Below are positions 23,588-30,687 of a stretch of 64,000 nucleotides of DNA, piece by piece. The translations under genes were made by a program, and so were the position numbers. A model generated the notes under the pieces. That model had not been told where the DNA came from. It did not search any database and saw only the letters and a list, made by a program, of their open reading frames with translations. Position 1 is the first letter of the stretch; every line of letters starts with the position of its first letter. The DNA comes from Foetidibacter luteolus (GTDB taxonomy: Bacteria > Bacteroidota > Bacteroidia > Chitinophagales > Chitinophagaceae): contig NZ_VVIP01000003.1 in NCBI RefSeq assembly GCF_009650435.1, positions 73,238-137,237 on the forward strand, in the 5' to 3' direction.

Positions 23588-23706
23588 AGGGATGTCGTAG
23601 AGATGAGATACTTCGTCTCCATTCAAATTGGCAGAGCCTTTTATAAAGGAGGGGTGCAACTCCCCGGCCTGAAAGCCGCCATTTCTCGTCTCAATTTTCA
23701 CTCCCT
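23588..23706 (+). ncRNA. Candidate Y RNA 1 (no tRNA module)
   Basis: 5' strand AGGGA-TGTCGTA-GAGATGAGA pairs with 3' strand TCTCGTCTC-AATTTTCAC-TCCCT: five outer pairs, an internal loop and nine inner pairs with one G-U. The inner stem is followed by TACTTCG. The TGTCG internal loop and TACTTCG are shared with the next three structures. The loop domain contains the hairpin GGAGGGG / TCCCC but no T or D arm. It lies 30 bp after the Ro60 terminator. Confidence 0.6.
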
Positions 23707-23743
23707 ACTGTTTATCCTTGCAACGTTTTTATCCCTACCCTTT

Positions 23744-23810
23744 ACAGCGTGTCGTGCAACAGTAATACTTCGTCTGGCAAAAACAAGTACTGTTCAAATA
23801 TTACCGCTGT
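23744..23810 (+). ncRNA. Candidate Y RNA 2 (minimal)
   Basis: ACAGCG-TGTCGTGC-AACAGTA pairs with TACTGTT-CAAATATTAC-CGCTGT: six outer and seven inner perfect pairs around the internal loop. The loop begins ATACTTCGTCTGGC. Only 67 bases long. It shows the shared TGTCG and TTAC internal-loop strands most cleanly, and lies 5 bp before tRNA-Pro. Confidence 0.65.
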
Positions 23811-23815
23811 TTTAT

Positions 23816-23891
23816 ATAGCAGCATTCCAATTGGTTGGATACTCCGTCTGGAGCGGAGAGGTTGCAGGTTCGAGCCCTGCCTGCTATACCA
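23816..23891 (+). tRNA. tRNA-Pro(UGG) with C33, encoded CCA
   Basis: Acceptor ATAGCAG / CTGCTAT, anticodon stem CTCCG / CGGAG with loop TCTGGAG, T arm GCAGG / CCTGC, A73 and encoded CCA. Position 33 is C instead of U. It is embedded in the Y-RNA cluster; its last base overlaps the start of Y RNA 3. Confidence 0.8.
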
Positions 23892-24025
23892 CAGGTGTCG
23901 TAGAAAAGAGTTACTTCGATGGGATCATTGGGTCGCCGGTTCGAGCCCGGTACTGCTGAATATTCAGCAGGTAGCTCAGTTGGTTAGAGCAAATGAATGA
24001 ATCTCTTTTCGCTGTATTACCCTGT
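23891..24025 (+). ncRNA. Candidate YrlA-type Y RNA 3 with permuted tRNA module
   Basis: The outer stem ACAGG / CCTGT, internal loop TGTCGTAG opposite CGCTGTATTAC, and inner stem AAAAGAG / CTCTTTT are followed by TTACTTCGATGG. The apical part is a permuted tRNA: T arm GCCGG-TTCGAGC-CCGGT, 3' acceptor ACTGCTG, loop AATATT, 5' acceptor CAGCAGG, bases TA, D arm GCTC-AGTTGGTTA-GAGC with the GG pair that docks on the T loop. The acceptor has six pairs plus one G-A mismatch. Confidence 0.75.
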
Positions 24026-24045
24026 TTTAAAAAAGGGTCATTGTT

Positions 24046-24178
24046 ACAGGTGTCGCAGACAAGGGCTACTTCGACTGTTAATCGGCAGGTCGCGGGTTCG
24101 AGTCCCGCCTGGTCTGCAAAAAAAGCAGGCTGGTAGCTCAGTTGGCAGAGCAGCGTACCCTTTCGATTTTTACCCTGA
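24046..24178 (+). ncRNA. Candidate YrlA-type Y RNA 4 with permuted tRNA module
   Basis: Outer stem CAGG / CCTG, internal loop TGTCGCAGAC opposite TCGATTTTTAC, inner stem AAGGG-c-TAC / GTACCCTT, then CTACTTCGACTG. Permuted tRNA: T arm GCGGG-TTCGAGT-CCCGC, acceptor CTGGTCTGC / GCAGGCTGG (nine pairs, some G-U) closed by a run of A, bases TA, D arm GCTC-AGTTGGCA-GAGC. The stems differ in sequence from Y RNA 3 but pair in the same places, which supports a conserved fold. Confidence 0.75.
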
Positions 24179-24288
24179 AGCAATGATTGAATTTTGGTCG
24201 TCAGCGACAGAATATGAATTGAGCTTTGCTTGCGACGCTCCGTTCAACAGCAATAATTCTATTGAGCAATTCGTGGCAAATTAAATGT

Positions 24289-24861
24289 ATGCGTATGAAT
24301 GATAACATAATCGCAAGTATCAGGCAAAGCCTGTCAGATACATTTGCAGATGTTGATGCATGGTTTGATATAGACAAATTGTTGATGGACTATAGACCAA
24401 ACAAAACCGGTTGGACAATCAGGCAGATATTGGAGCACATTACCCTAACCAACTACTATCTGCTGATTCTTATTAAGAAGGGAACAATAAAGTCGCTTAA
24501 TAAGGCTGCTAAAATGAATGTGTATTCAGTACAGGCTGATTATAAAATTGATTGGCTTAACTTGAATACCATCGCTGTACATAATTCATTTGTATGGAGT
24601 AGACCTCAGCACATGGAACCAACCGGAAATGTTGAACTTTCGGAAACCAGGCAGAAAATGAAAGATCAGTTGATTCAATGTTTGAGTTGCCTCAATCAGA
24701 TGCCAAATGGGGAAGGTGCATTATACAAAACCATGATGAGTGTAAATAATCTCGGGAAGATAGACGTGTATCATTATATTCTTTTCCTGGGGCAACATGC
24801 GAAGAGGCATATTTCACAAATGGAAAATATTGAAAGGAATTTTAAAAAAGATCAGATATGA
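24289..24861 (+). CDS. DinB-superfamily protein
   Basis: About 190 residues. The DinB/YfiT four-helix bundle is recognisable from GWTIRQILEHITLTNYYLL with the first metal-ligand His and from LFLGQHAKRHISQMENI with the C-terminal His pair. The family includes thiol transferases and hydrolases of unknown substrate. An ATG two codons later is an alternative start. Its stop overlaps the next gene by 4 bp (ATGA), so it is translated together with the two nucleotidyltransferases. That places a DinB protein inside an RNA-repair operon. Confidence 0.8.
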   Translation: MRMNDNIIASIRQSLSDTFADVDAWFDIDKLLMDYRPNKTGWTIRQILEHITLTNYYLLILIKKGTIKSLNKAAKMNVYSVQADYKIDWLNLNTIAVHNSFVWSRPQHMEPTGNVELSETRQKMKDQLIQCLSCLNQMPNGEGALYKTMMSVNNLGKIDVYHYILFLGQHAKRHISQMENIERNFKKDQI

Positions 24862-25622
24862 AGCATAGAATAAAGGATATGCTGACTGACATAGAAAGCA
24901 GATACAAAATAAAAATACTCTATGCCTGTGAAACAGGCAGCAGGGCATGGGGCTTCCCATCACCCGACAGTGATTATGATGTAAGATTTTTATATATGCA
25001 TAAACGGGATTGGTATTTATCATTGGGGCATCATAAAGACTCAATAGAACACATGGATGGGGATTTTGATGTAACAGGCTGGGATTTAAGAAAATCGCTG
25101 CTGCTGCTGAAAAAATCAAACACGCCTTTGATAGAAAGGTTTCAATCTCCCATCGTTTACTTTGATGAGGCTGGTTTCTCGCAGGCGTTTAAAACACTGA
25201 TAGAAGCGCATTACTCGCCAACGGCTGTATTTTTTCATCATTATTCCCTGGCTGGCAAGTTTTGGGATGATTTGAAAGATAAAAATGAAATAAAGCTAAA
25301 AAGCTTCTTCTACCTGGTAAGGTCATTGCTGTCTTGCAACTGGATAATACAGAATAGCTCTGTACTTCCAATGAACATATTCGGATTGATGGATACAATA
25401 GATGATGCGGCCAGGAGCAAGCTTGAAGAACTGATAAAACTGAAAGCTGGTGTTAACGAGAAATACCTGCACCCCAAAAGCTTATGGATGCATAACTGGG
25501 TAGAATCCATGTGGTTTAAACTGAAGTCTTCAGGGAAAAAAATCGGCGTTAGCAAAACAAGCTTTGCTGACCTTGATGCTTTCTTTCTTAAAATGATAAA
25601 TGGAAATGTTAACGATAGATGA
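24858..25622 (+). CDS. RlaP-type nucleotidyltransferase 1
   Basis: 254 residues of the YcgL/RlaP nucleotidyltransferase family (PF10127 type). The active site is CETGSRAWGFPSPDSDYDVRF with its GSR motif and Asp-x-Asp pair, followed by a helical domain. The family is known for genome linkage to RtcB ligases and is thought to add nucleotides to RNA ends. It overlaps the DinB gene by 4 bp upstream and the second RlaP gene by 23 bp downstream. Enzymatic residues are intact. Confidence 0.88.
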   Translation: MKHRIKDMLTDIESRYKIKILYACETGSRAWGFPSPDSDYDVRFLYMHKRDWYLSLGHHKDSIEHMDGDFDVTGWDLRKSLLLLKKSNTPLIERFQSPIVYFDEAGFSQAFKTLIEAHYSPTAVFFHHYSLAGKFWDDLKDKNEIKLKSFFYLVRSLLSCNWIIQNSSVLPMNIFGLMDTIDDAARSKLEELIKLKAGVNEKYLHPKSLWMHNWVESMWFKLKSSGKKIGVSKTSFADLDAFFLKMINGNVNDR

Positions 25623-26664
25623 TATAAAAGGAAATGGATGGCTGATTTTTGAAACTGTCATGGGAAGCAGGGCTTATGGCCTGGATACGCCCACATCGGA
25701 TACAGATATCCGGGGAGTGTATGTTTTGCCGAAAGCATTGTTTTACTCCCTCGACTATGTACCGCAGGTATCTAATGAAACAAACGATATCGTGTACTAT
25801 GAATTGCGGCGCTTTATAGAACTGCTTTCAAAGAATAATCCCAATATTATGGAGATGTTGAATGTACCGGATCATTGTGTTCTGTTAAAGCATGCACTTA
25901 TGGGTAATGTGAAAGCTGAAATGTTCTTATCCAGGCTTTGCGAAAAGACGTTTGCTAATTATGCCTTTACTCAAATAAAGAAGGCGTACGGGTTAGAGAA
26001 GAAATTTGTAAATCCGGTTGAAAAAGGAAGAAAATCAGTATTGGATTTTTGCTTTGTCCGTACTGGAAAAAAATCCATGAACTTAAGTGATTTTCTGGCG
26101 ATAACAGGATACAGCCAGGAACAACTTGGGCTTAGTGCGATTCCCCACATGCGGGACTGTTATAATCTTTATTATTCAGCTAATCTGAATTGTTCAGGAG
26201 TTACAAGAACGGAAGATGCCAATGACGTATGCCAGAGCAATATTCCCAAAAATGCCGACCCGATTGGTTTGTTGTACTTTAATAAAGATGGGTACTCTGT
26301 TTACTGCAAACGCTATAAAGAATATTGGGAATGGGTAGAAAACCGAAATGAAGAGCGTTACAATACCAGCGTGGCGCATGGAAAGAATTATGACTCCAAG
26401 AACATGATGCATGTTTTCAGGCTGTTGTTGATGGCCAGGGAAATAGCAATAGAAAGAAAAGTGAATGTGCATCGAAAAGACAGGGATTTTTTATTAAGCA
26501 TAAAACAAGGAAAGTATGAGTATGACGAGTTGGTAGAGAAGGCTGAAGCTCTAAAAAATGAATTGCCGTCATTATACGAAAGTTCATCGTTACCTGACGA
26601 ACCTGATTTAGTACAGGTAAATAAATTGTTAATTGAAATGCGTTCCAGTTATTATAAATTATAA
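25600..26664 (+). CDS. RlaP-type nucleotidyltransferase 2
   Basis: 354 residues, longer than its neighbour, with active site ETVMGSRAYGLDTPTSDTDI and RGVYVLP. A second helical region follows, containing KGRKSVLDFCFVRTGKK and HVFRLLLMAREIA. The two RlaP genes are only distantly alike, so this is an old duplication rather than a recent tandem copy. The first ATG overlaps the previous gene by 23 bp; an in-frame ATG at 25606 is equally good. It probably acts on RNA ends prepared for, or left by, RtcB. Confidence 0.88.
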   Translation: MEMLTIDDIKGNGWLIFETVMGSRAYGLDTPTSDTDIRGVYVLPKALFYSLDYVPQVSNETNDIVYYELRRFIELLSKNNPNIMEMLNVPDHCVLLKHALMGNVKAEMFLSRLCEKTFANYAFTQIKKAYGLEKKFVNPVEKGRKSVLDFCFVRTGKKSMNLSDFLAITGYSQEQLGLSAIPHMRDCYNLYYSANLNCSGVTRTEDANDVCQSNIPKNADPIGLLYFNKDGYSVYCKRYKEYWEWVENRNEERYNTSVAHGKNYDSKNMMHVFRLLLMAREIAIERKVNVHRKDRDFLLSIKQGKYEYDELVEKAEALKNELPSLYESSSLPDEPDLVQVNKLLIEMRSSYYKL

Positions 26665-26722
26665 AAAGAGGAGGTGTGTTATGAATGTGACTATTTGTTC
26701 TGAGAGCAAAGCTCCACATAGC

Positions 26723-26790
26723 TCCGGACGATGAACGGATTGCGACGCAACGAAGTCGCCATGAAAAGCAAATGCTGGTATCAAAAATTT
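26723..26790. repeat. Dispersed repeat, family B
   Basis: CTCCGGACGATGAACGGATT then GCGACGCAACGAAGTCGCC and ATGAAAAGCAAATGCTGGTAT. Nearly the same as the right half of the copy at 30551. It separates the nucleotidyltransferase genes from rtcB. Confidence 0.75.
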
Positions 26791-26851
26791 TGATCATCGC
26801 CAGCCATAAAATGAATAAGTAACGAAAATTAAACCCTTAGGGGTTCAGGTT

Positions 26852-28309
26852 ATGAAACTGAAAATAACAGCAAAAGAACTACGTGCCATGGGTTACCCGG
26901 AAAGCCCGGTAATTCCGGTAGCGATGAACGTGATGGAAAAGAATTATAAGCATCACACAAAGGAGGAGGCGATGGAAATTTTAGCAGCAGTACTCGCATC
27001 GCCTGCGCAATACCTGGACGATGCAGTACTTGGATTAATAGCGGAAAAACTGGCTCCAAAAAAATCAACGGAAGGGGCGGAAATTTCACTGAACAATAAC
27101 GGTATTGCCTTCAACATTTTTGGCGCGGAACATATTGAACAAGGGGCCCTGCATCAAATGTACAGTGCGGCTAAATTACCGATAGCCGTTGCGGGTGCTT
27201 TAATGCCCGATGCGCATCATGGTTATGGGCTGCCTATTGGTGGCGTGCTGGCAACAGAAAACGCCGTTATACCTTATGGTGTAGGTGTTGATATCGGCTG
27301 CCGTATGTGCCTGAGCATTTTTGATATTGATGTGAAAGAGCTTACACAACGTGAAGCATATTTTACCAGGGAAATCAATGAAGCCACTTTGTTTGGTAGC
27401 GGTGCGCAGTTTAAGCAATCATCTAACCATGAAGTGATGGATAACCCGTTGTTTTTTGAAATGCCCTTTCTGAAGGGCCTGCATGCACGTGCATGGAAAC
27501 AATTAGGTAGCAGCGGTAGCGGTAACCACTTTGTAGAATTTGGTATGGTGGAAATTGGCGAAGCTGATGCGACATTACAGGTGCCCGCCGGCAAATATGT
27601 GGGTCTACTATCGCACTCGGGTTCACGGGCATTGGGCGCCAACATCGCCAACCATTATACTAAGATTGCCATTAGTAAACGCCGGTTACCTCAGGAAGCT
27701 AAAAACCTGGCATGGTTAAGCCTTGATGAAGAAGCGGGGATAGAATATTGGAACGCCATGAACCTGGCTGGTGATTATGCCAGCGCCTGTCACCATGTAA
27801 TACACGAAAAAATAGCGAAACAGTTAGGCCGTAAACCTGTAACCATGGTAGAAAATCACCACAATTTTGCGTGGAAAGAACAGTATGAAGGCCGTGAAGT
27901 GATTGTACACCGTAAGGGCGCTACACCTGCGGGTAAAGATGTGCTGGGTATTATACCCGGTAGCATGACGGCGCCTGGCTTTATTGTGAAGGGCAAGGGT
28001 GAGGTGGCTTCCGTTAACTCAGCTTCTCATGGGGCAGGCCGTAAAATGAGCCGTAGCCAGGCAATGGGTAATATTACCCACAAGGCGCTGAAAGATGAAC
28101 TTGAAAAGCACGGCGTTAAATTGCTGGGTGGCGGCCTTGATGAAGCGCCGTTCGCTTACAAGGATATTGAAGTAGTGATGCAAAGCCAGAAACAACTGGT
28201 AGATGTGGTAGGTAAGTTTACACCTAAGATTGTGAAGATGGATGGTACGGCCCCTAAACCCTGGATGAAATCAAAACAGGGGAAGGGTGAGGTGATGGAA
28301 GGTGAGTAG
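26852..28309 (+). CDS. rtcB: RNA-splicing ligase RtcB
   Basis: 485 residues. RtcB joins RNA ends bearing 2',3'-cyclic phosphate or 3'-phosphate to 5'-OH using GTP and Mn2+. Signature motifs are all present: MPDAHHGYGLPIGGV, GVDIGCRM with the metal Cys, GSSGSGNHFVEFG, LLSHSGSRALG, ENHHNFAW, VHRKGATPAG and SHGAGRKMSR with the guanylylated His. No RtcA cyclase or archease gene is nearby. It is preceded by a small hairpin (AACCC-TTA-GGGTT) and followed by a terminator. It is the last gene of the RNA-repair island. Confidence 0.97.
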   Translation: MKLKITAKELRAMGYPESPVIPVAMNVMEKNYKHHTKEEAMEILAAVLASPAQYLDDAVLGLIAEKLAPKKSTEGAEISLNNNGIAFNIFGAEHIEQGALHQMYSAAKLPIAVAGALMPDAHHGYGLPIGGVLATENAVIPYGVGVDIGCRMCLSIFDIDVKELTQREAYFTREINEATLFGSGAQFKQSSNHEVMDNPLFFEMPFLKGLHARAWKQLGSSGSGNHFVEFGMVEIGEADATLQVPAGKYVGLLSHSGSRALGANIANHYTKIAISKRRLPQEAKNLAWLSLDEEAGIEYWNAMNLAGDYASACHHVIHEKIAKQLGRKPVTMVENHHNFAWKEQYEGREVIVHRKGATPAGKDVLGIIPGSMTAPGFIVKGKGEVASVNSASHGAGRKMSRSQAMGNITHKALKDELEKHGVKLLGGGLDEAPFAYKDIEVVMQSQKQLVDVVGKFTPKIVKMDGTAPKPWMKSKQGKGEVMEGE

Positions 28310-28324
28310 TTTGTTAGAGATGGT

Positions 28325-28357
28325 ACTCCCGTTGGTGAAAGCTGGCGGGAGTTTTAT
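28325..28357 (+). terminator. Rho-independent terminator after rtcB
   Basis: ACTCCCG / CGGGAGT arms followed by TTTTATTAT, 15 bp after the stop. Confidence 0.8.
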
Positions 28358-28475
28358 TATACAGTTTATGTATGTGATGATGATATCCTGCGTTTTATAT
28401 TATTACCTTATTGTTACCTCTTCGTATGATAAATGGTTTTTCTTTTAGAAGAGTATACCTTGCATTCAGTACAAT

Positions 28476-29072
28476 ATGAATACAACCCTTGAAAGTCGAA
28501 AGCTTCAATATCTTCAACACATAGAAGAAGAGTACAGCAGGAAAAAGAAATGGTGGGAGAATAGTCCAAAGTATAATACCACCTCAGAAATCGGACACCA
28601 ATCTAAAGCCGTACCAGACCCACATGATAATTATGCTTTTAGATTTGACAAACAATTTGGAAGCTTTATTTTCATTTTTTTGATGATGGTTTTCTGCGGC
28701 CTGTTAAAAATTTACTCTCAGATTAGTTCAAAGCAATTGCTGTTTGCTGAATTCTTATTAGTTGTTATGTTGCTTCCTGGTATTAAACGGGCTGCCGATC
28801 GACAGGTGAAATTGCAAATTAATGCAACAGGAATATTCTACCATAAGTGGAACGGTTATTTGTCATGGGACATGATTCTCGCAACCTTCGTTCAAACTAT
28901 CCCGGATGATCCCGATACCCATAAACTTTTGGTGCATTATTATGACGAAGAGAACGATGAGTTTCTACAACAGTCATTTGTAATAGACTGCTTTGATGTT
29001 GGCTATACAGATATAGCATTTGCCATTGAGTATTGCAAGGCAAAAAATAAACTGCTAAAACAGAGAAATTAA
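28476..29072 (+). CDS. Hypothetical membrane protein
   Basis: 198 residues. A charged helical N-terminus (EEEYSRKKKWWENSP) is followed by two membrane spans (~residues 62-82 and ~88-104) and a C-terminal soluble domain of PH-like character (LQINATGIFYHKWNGYLSWD). I recognise no named family. It stands alone between rtcB and the racemase gene. Confidence 0.6.
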   Translation: MNTTLESRKLQYLQHIEEEYSRKKKWWENSPKYNTTSEIGHQSKAVPDPHDNYAFRFDKQFGSFIFIFLMMVFCGLLKIYSQISSKQLLFAEFLLVVMLLPGIKRAADRQVKLQINATGIFYHKWNGYLSWDMILATFVQTIPDDPDTHKLLVHYYDEENDEFLQQSFVIDCFDVGYTDIAFAIEYCKAKNKLLKQRN

Positions 29073-29157
29073 AATTGCTGAAAATTTTCTCTCCATTTGT
29101 TTTACCTATTGTCAATTTGGCTACGCCAATTAGTCAATCCACGGTATCTTCACTCCC

Positions 29158-29847
29158 ATGAAAACAATCGGACTCATCGGCGGGCTTACCTGGCTTTCCA
29201 CGCTTGATTATTATCGCTTGCTTAACCAACTGGTGCAAGACAAAACCAATGGCGCTGCAACCGCGAAAATTTTTATGTACTCAGTAGATTTCGGAGAAAT
29301 AAAAAGGCTTACGGAAGCTGGCGATTGGAGTAGCATAGCCGTAATAATCTGTACCGCGGCTAAAAAACTGCAGGAAGCTGGTGCAGACTGTTTGTTGGTA
29401 GGCGCCAATACCATGCACAAAATTGCAGATGAAATACAGGCAGCCATTCATATCCCCCTCATTCATATTGCCGATGAAACAGCCAATGCCATAACAGAAA
29501 AACAATTGAAAAAAGTAGCGCTGTTAGGTACAAAGTATACCATGCAACTGGATTTCTATAAAAATAAACTTGCTGCAAAGGGTATCGAAACAATCATTCC
29601 CGGAAAGGATGACATAGAATACATCAACAAGGCTATTTATGACGAAATGGGCAGGAATATATTTCTCGAAGAAACCAAAGCAGGCTTCTTAAGAATCATT
29701 CATGAGCTAATTGAAGCCGGTGCCGAAGGTGTAATTTTCGGTTGTACAGAAATACCCATTTTAATTAAGCAGGACGAGGTAAGCATACCAGTGTTCGATA
29801 CCACGGAGATACATACCCGCGCCGCTGTGGCGTTTGCATTGGCATAG
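29158..29847 (+). CDS. Aspartate/glutamate racemase-family protein (YgeA-like)
   Basis: 229 residues. N-terminal GLIGGLTWLSTLDYY and the two active-site regions LLVGANTMHKIAD and GVIFGCTEIPIL mark the PLP-independent amino-acid racemase family. The second catalytic Cys (FGCTE) is present; the first position, Cys or Thr in characterised members, is Ala here (GANTMH). Racemase activity is thus uncertain, though relatives with this pattern may still act on amino acids. It stands alone. Confidence 0.8.
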   Translation: MKTIGLIGGLTWLSTLDYYRLLNQLVQDKTNGAATAKIFMYSVDFGEIKRLTEAGDWSSIAVIICTAAKKLQEAGADCLLVGANTMHKIADEIQAAIHIPLIHIADETANAITEKQLKKVALLGTKYTMQLDFYKNKLAAKGIETIIPGKDDIEYINKAIYDEMGRNIFLEETKAGFLRIIHELIEAGAEGVIFGCTEIPILIKQDEVSIPVFDTTEIHTRAAVAFALA

Positions 29848-29897
29848 TGCAGTATTTGCCTCTTCTTCCGTATTTTCATCCTTCATAATAAACTACC

Positions 29898-30308
29898 ATG
29901 AAAAAATCCAGCAGAAGAAAATTTATTGCCACAGCAGCCGCGTTGGGCACAGGCGCGGCAGTATCGGCAATGACGCCCGGCTCCAAAAAGGAAAAGAAAA
30001 AATACCTGGTGCACCACGCTATTTTCTGGCTTAAAAATCCATCTTCTGTTGAAGACCGGGATAAACTTGCTGAAGGCGTTAAGAGTTTGGGTAAAATTGA
30101 AACCATCCGCGAACTGCATGTGGGCATAGTGGCCAGCACAGAAAAGCGTGACGTGGTAGATAACTCCTGGGGCGTATCAGAGGTAATGTTTTTCGATGAT
30201 CTGGCAGGCCAGGCAACATATCAAACGCATCCCATTCACCAGGAGTTTATCAAAAATCACAGCCACCTGTGGGAGAAAGTAATTGTGTACGATGCCATAG
30301 ATGTATAA
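29898..30308 (+). CDS. Secreted Dabb-domain protein
   Basis: 136 residues. The N-terminus SSRRKFIATAAALGTGAA is a twin-arginine signal. It is followed by a stress-responsive alpha/beta-barrel (Dabb) domain: HHAIFWLKNPSS, LHVGIVAST, SEVMFFDDLAGQATYQTHPI, HQEFI. Dabb proteins form dimeric barrels of mostly unknown function. The twin-arginine signal suggests export after folding. Confidence 0.85.
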   Translation: MKKSSRRKFIATAAALGTGAAVSAMTPGSKKEKKKYLVHHAIFWLKNPSSVEDRDKLAEGVKSLGKIETIRELHVGIVASTEKRDVVDNSWGVSEVMFFDDLAGQATYQTHPIHQEFIKNHSHLWEKVIVYDAIDV

Positions 30309-30344
30309 ATCGTGTGTAACGCAGCAAATTTGGGGCTTTCAGTA

Positions 30345-30640
30345 ACCGTGCATGTGGCAGCTACAGTTCCGGCTTTTCGCTGCAAGTCCTCACCACTCGT
30401 TCCTCGTGGTTGCGGGCTTTCCGCTTCAATCCGGCAGCCCGTCAGCTTTACCAATGCTGACCCGGCAGGGCATCATGCTCTGGCCACAGTGTCTGCCAGC
30501 TTTGCTGCCAGACACGTTACCCGGCAGCAGGGTCGAGAAGTTAGAAAGCACCCCTACCCGGGCCTGAAAAGCCGCCCAAGGAACAGAACGATGAACGGAT
30601 TGCGACGCAACGATGATGCCATGAAACTATATCGCTGGTA
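30345..30640. repeat. Composite of dispersed repeats
   Basis: From left to right: a diverged family A stretch (GGGCTTTCCGCTTCAATCC); the hairpin GTGTCTGCCAG / CTGCCAGACAC followed by CGTTACCC, also found at 49188; and a family B copy (CTACCCGGGCCTGAAAAGCC to ATCGCTGGTAT). This accounts for most of the 379-bp gap; no gene is visible. Confidence 0.65.
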
Positions 30641-30687
30641 TTTGGAAAAATATTTTTAACAGCCACAGGCTGTTCATTTTTCACAAA

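Noticed and set aside
23603..24000. Frames of 118 and 83 residues through the Y-RNA cluster
   Set aside because: They overlap tRNA-Pro and the paired RNA structures and give low-quality peptides.
13300..28357. Prophage origin for the whole island
   Set aside because: tRNA arrays suggest phage, but no capsid, tail, terminase, integrase or lysis gene is present and the protein genes are RNA-repair functions.
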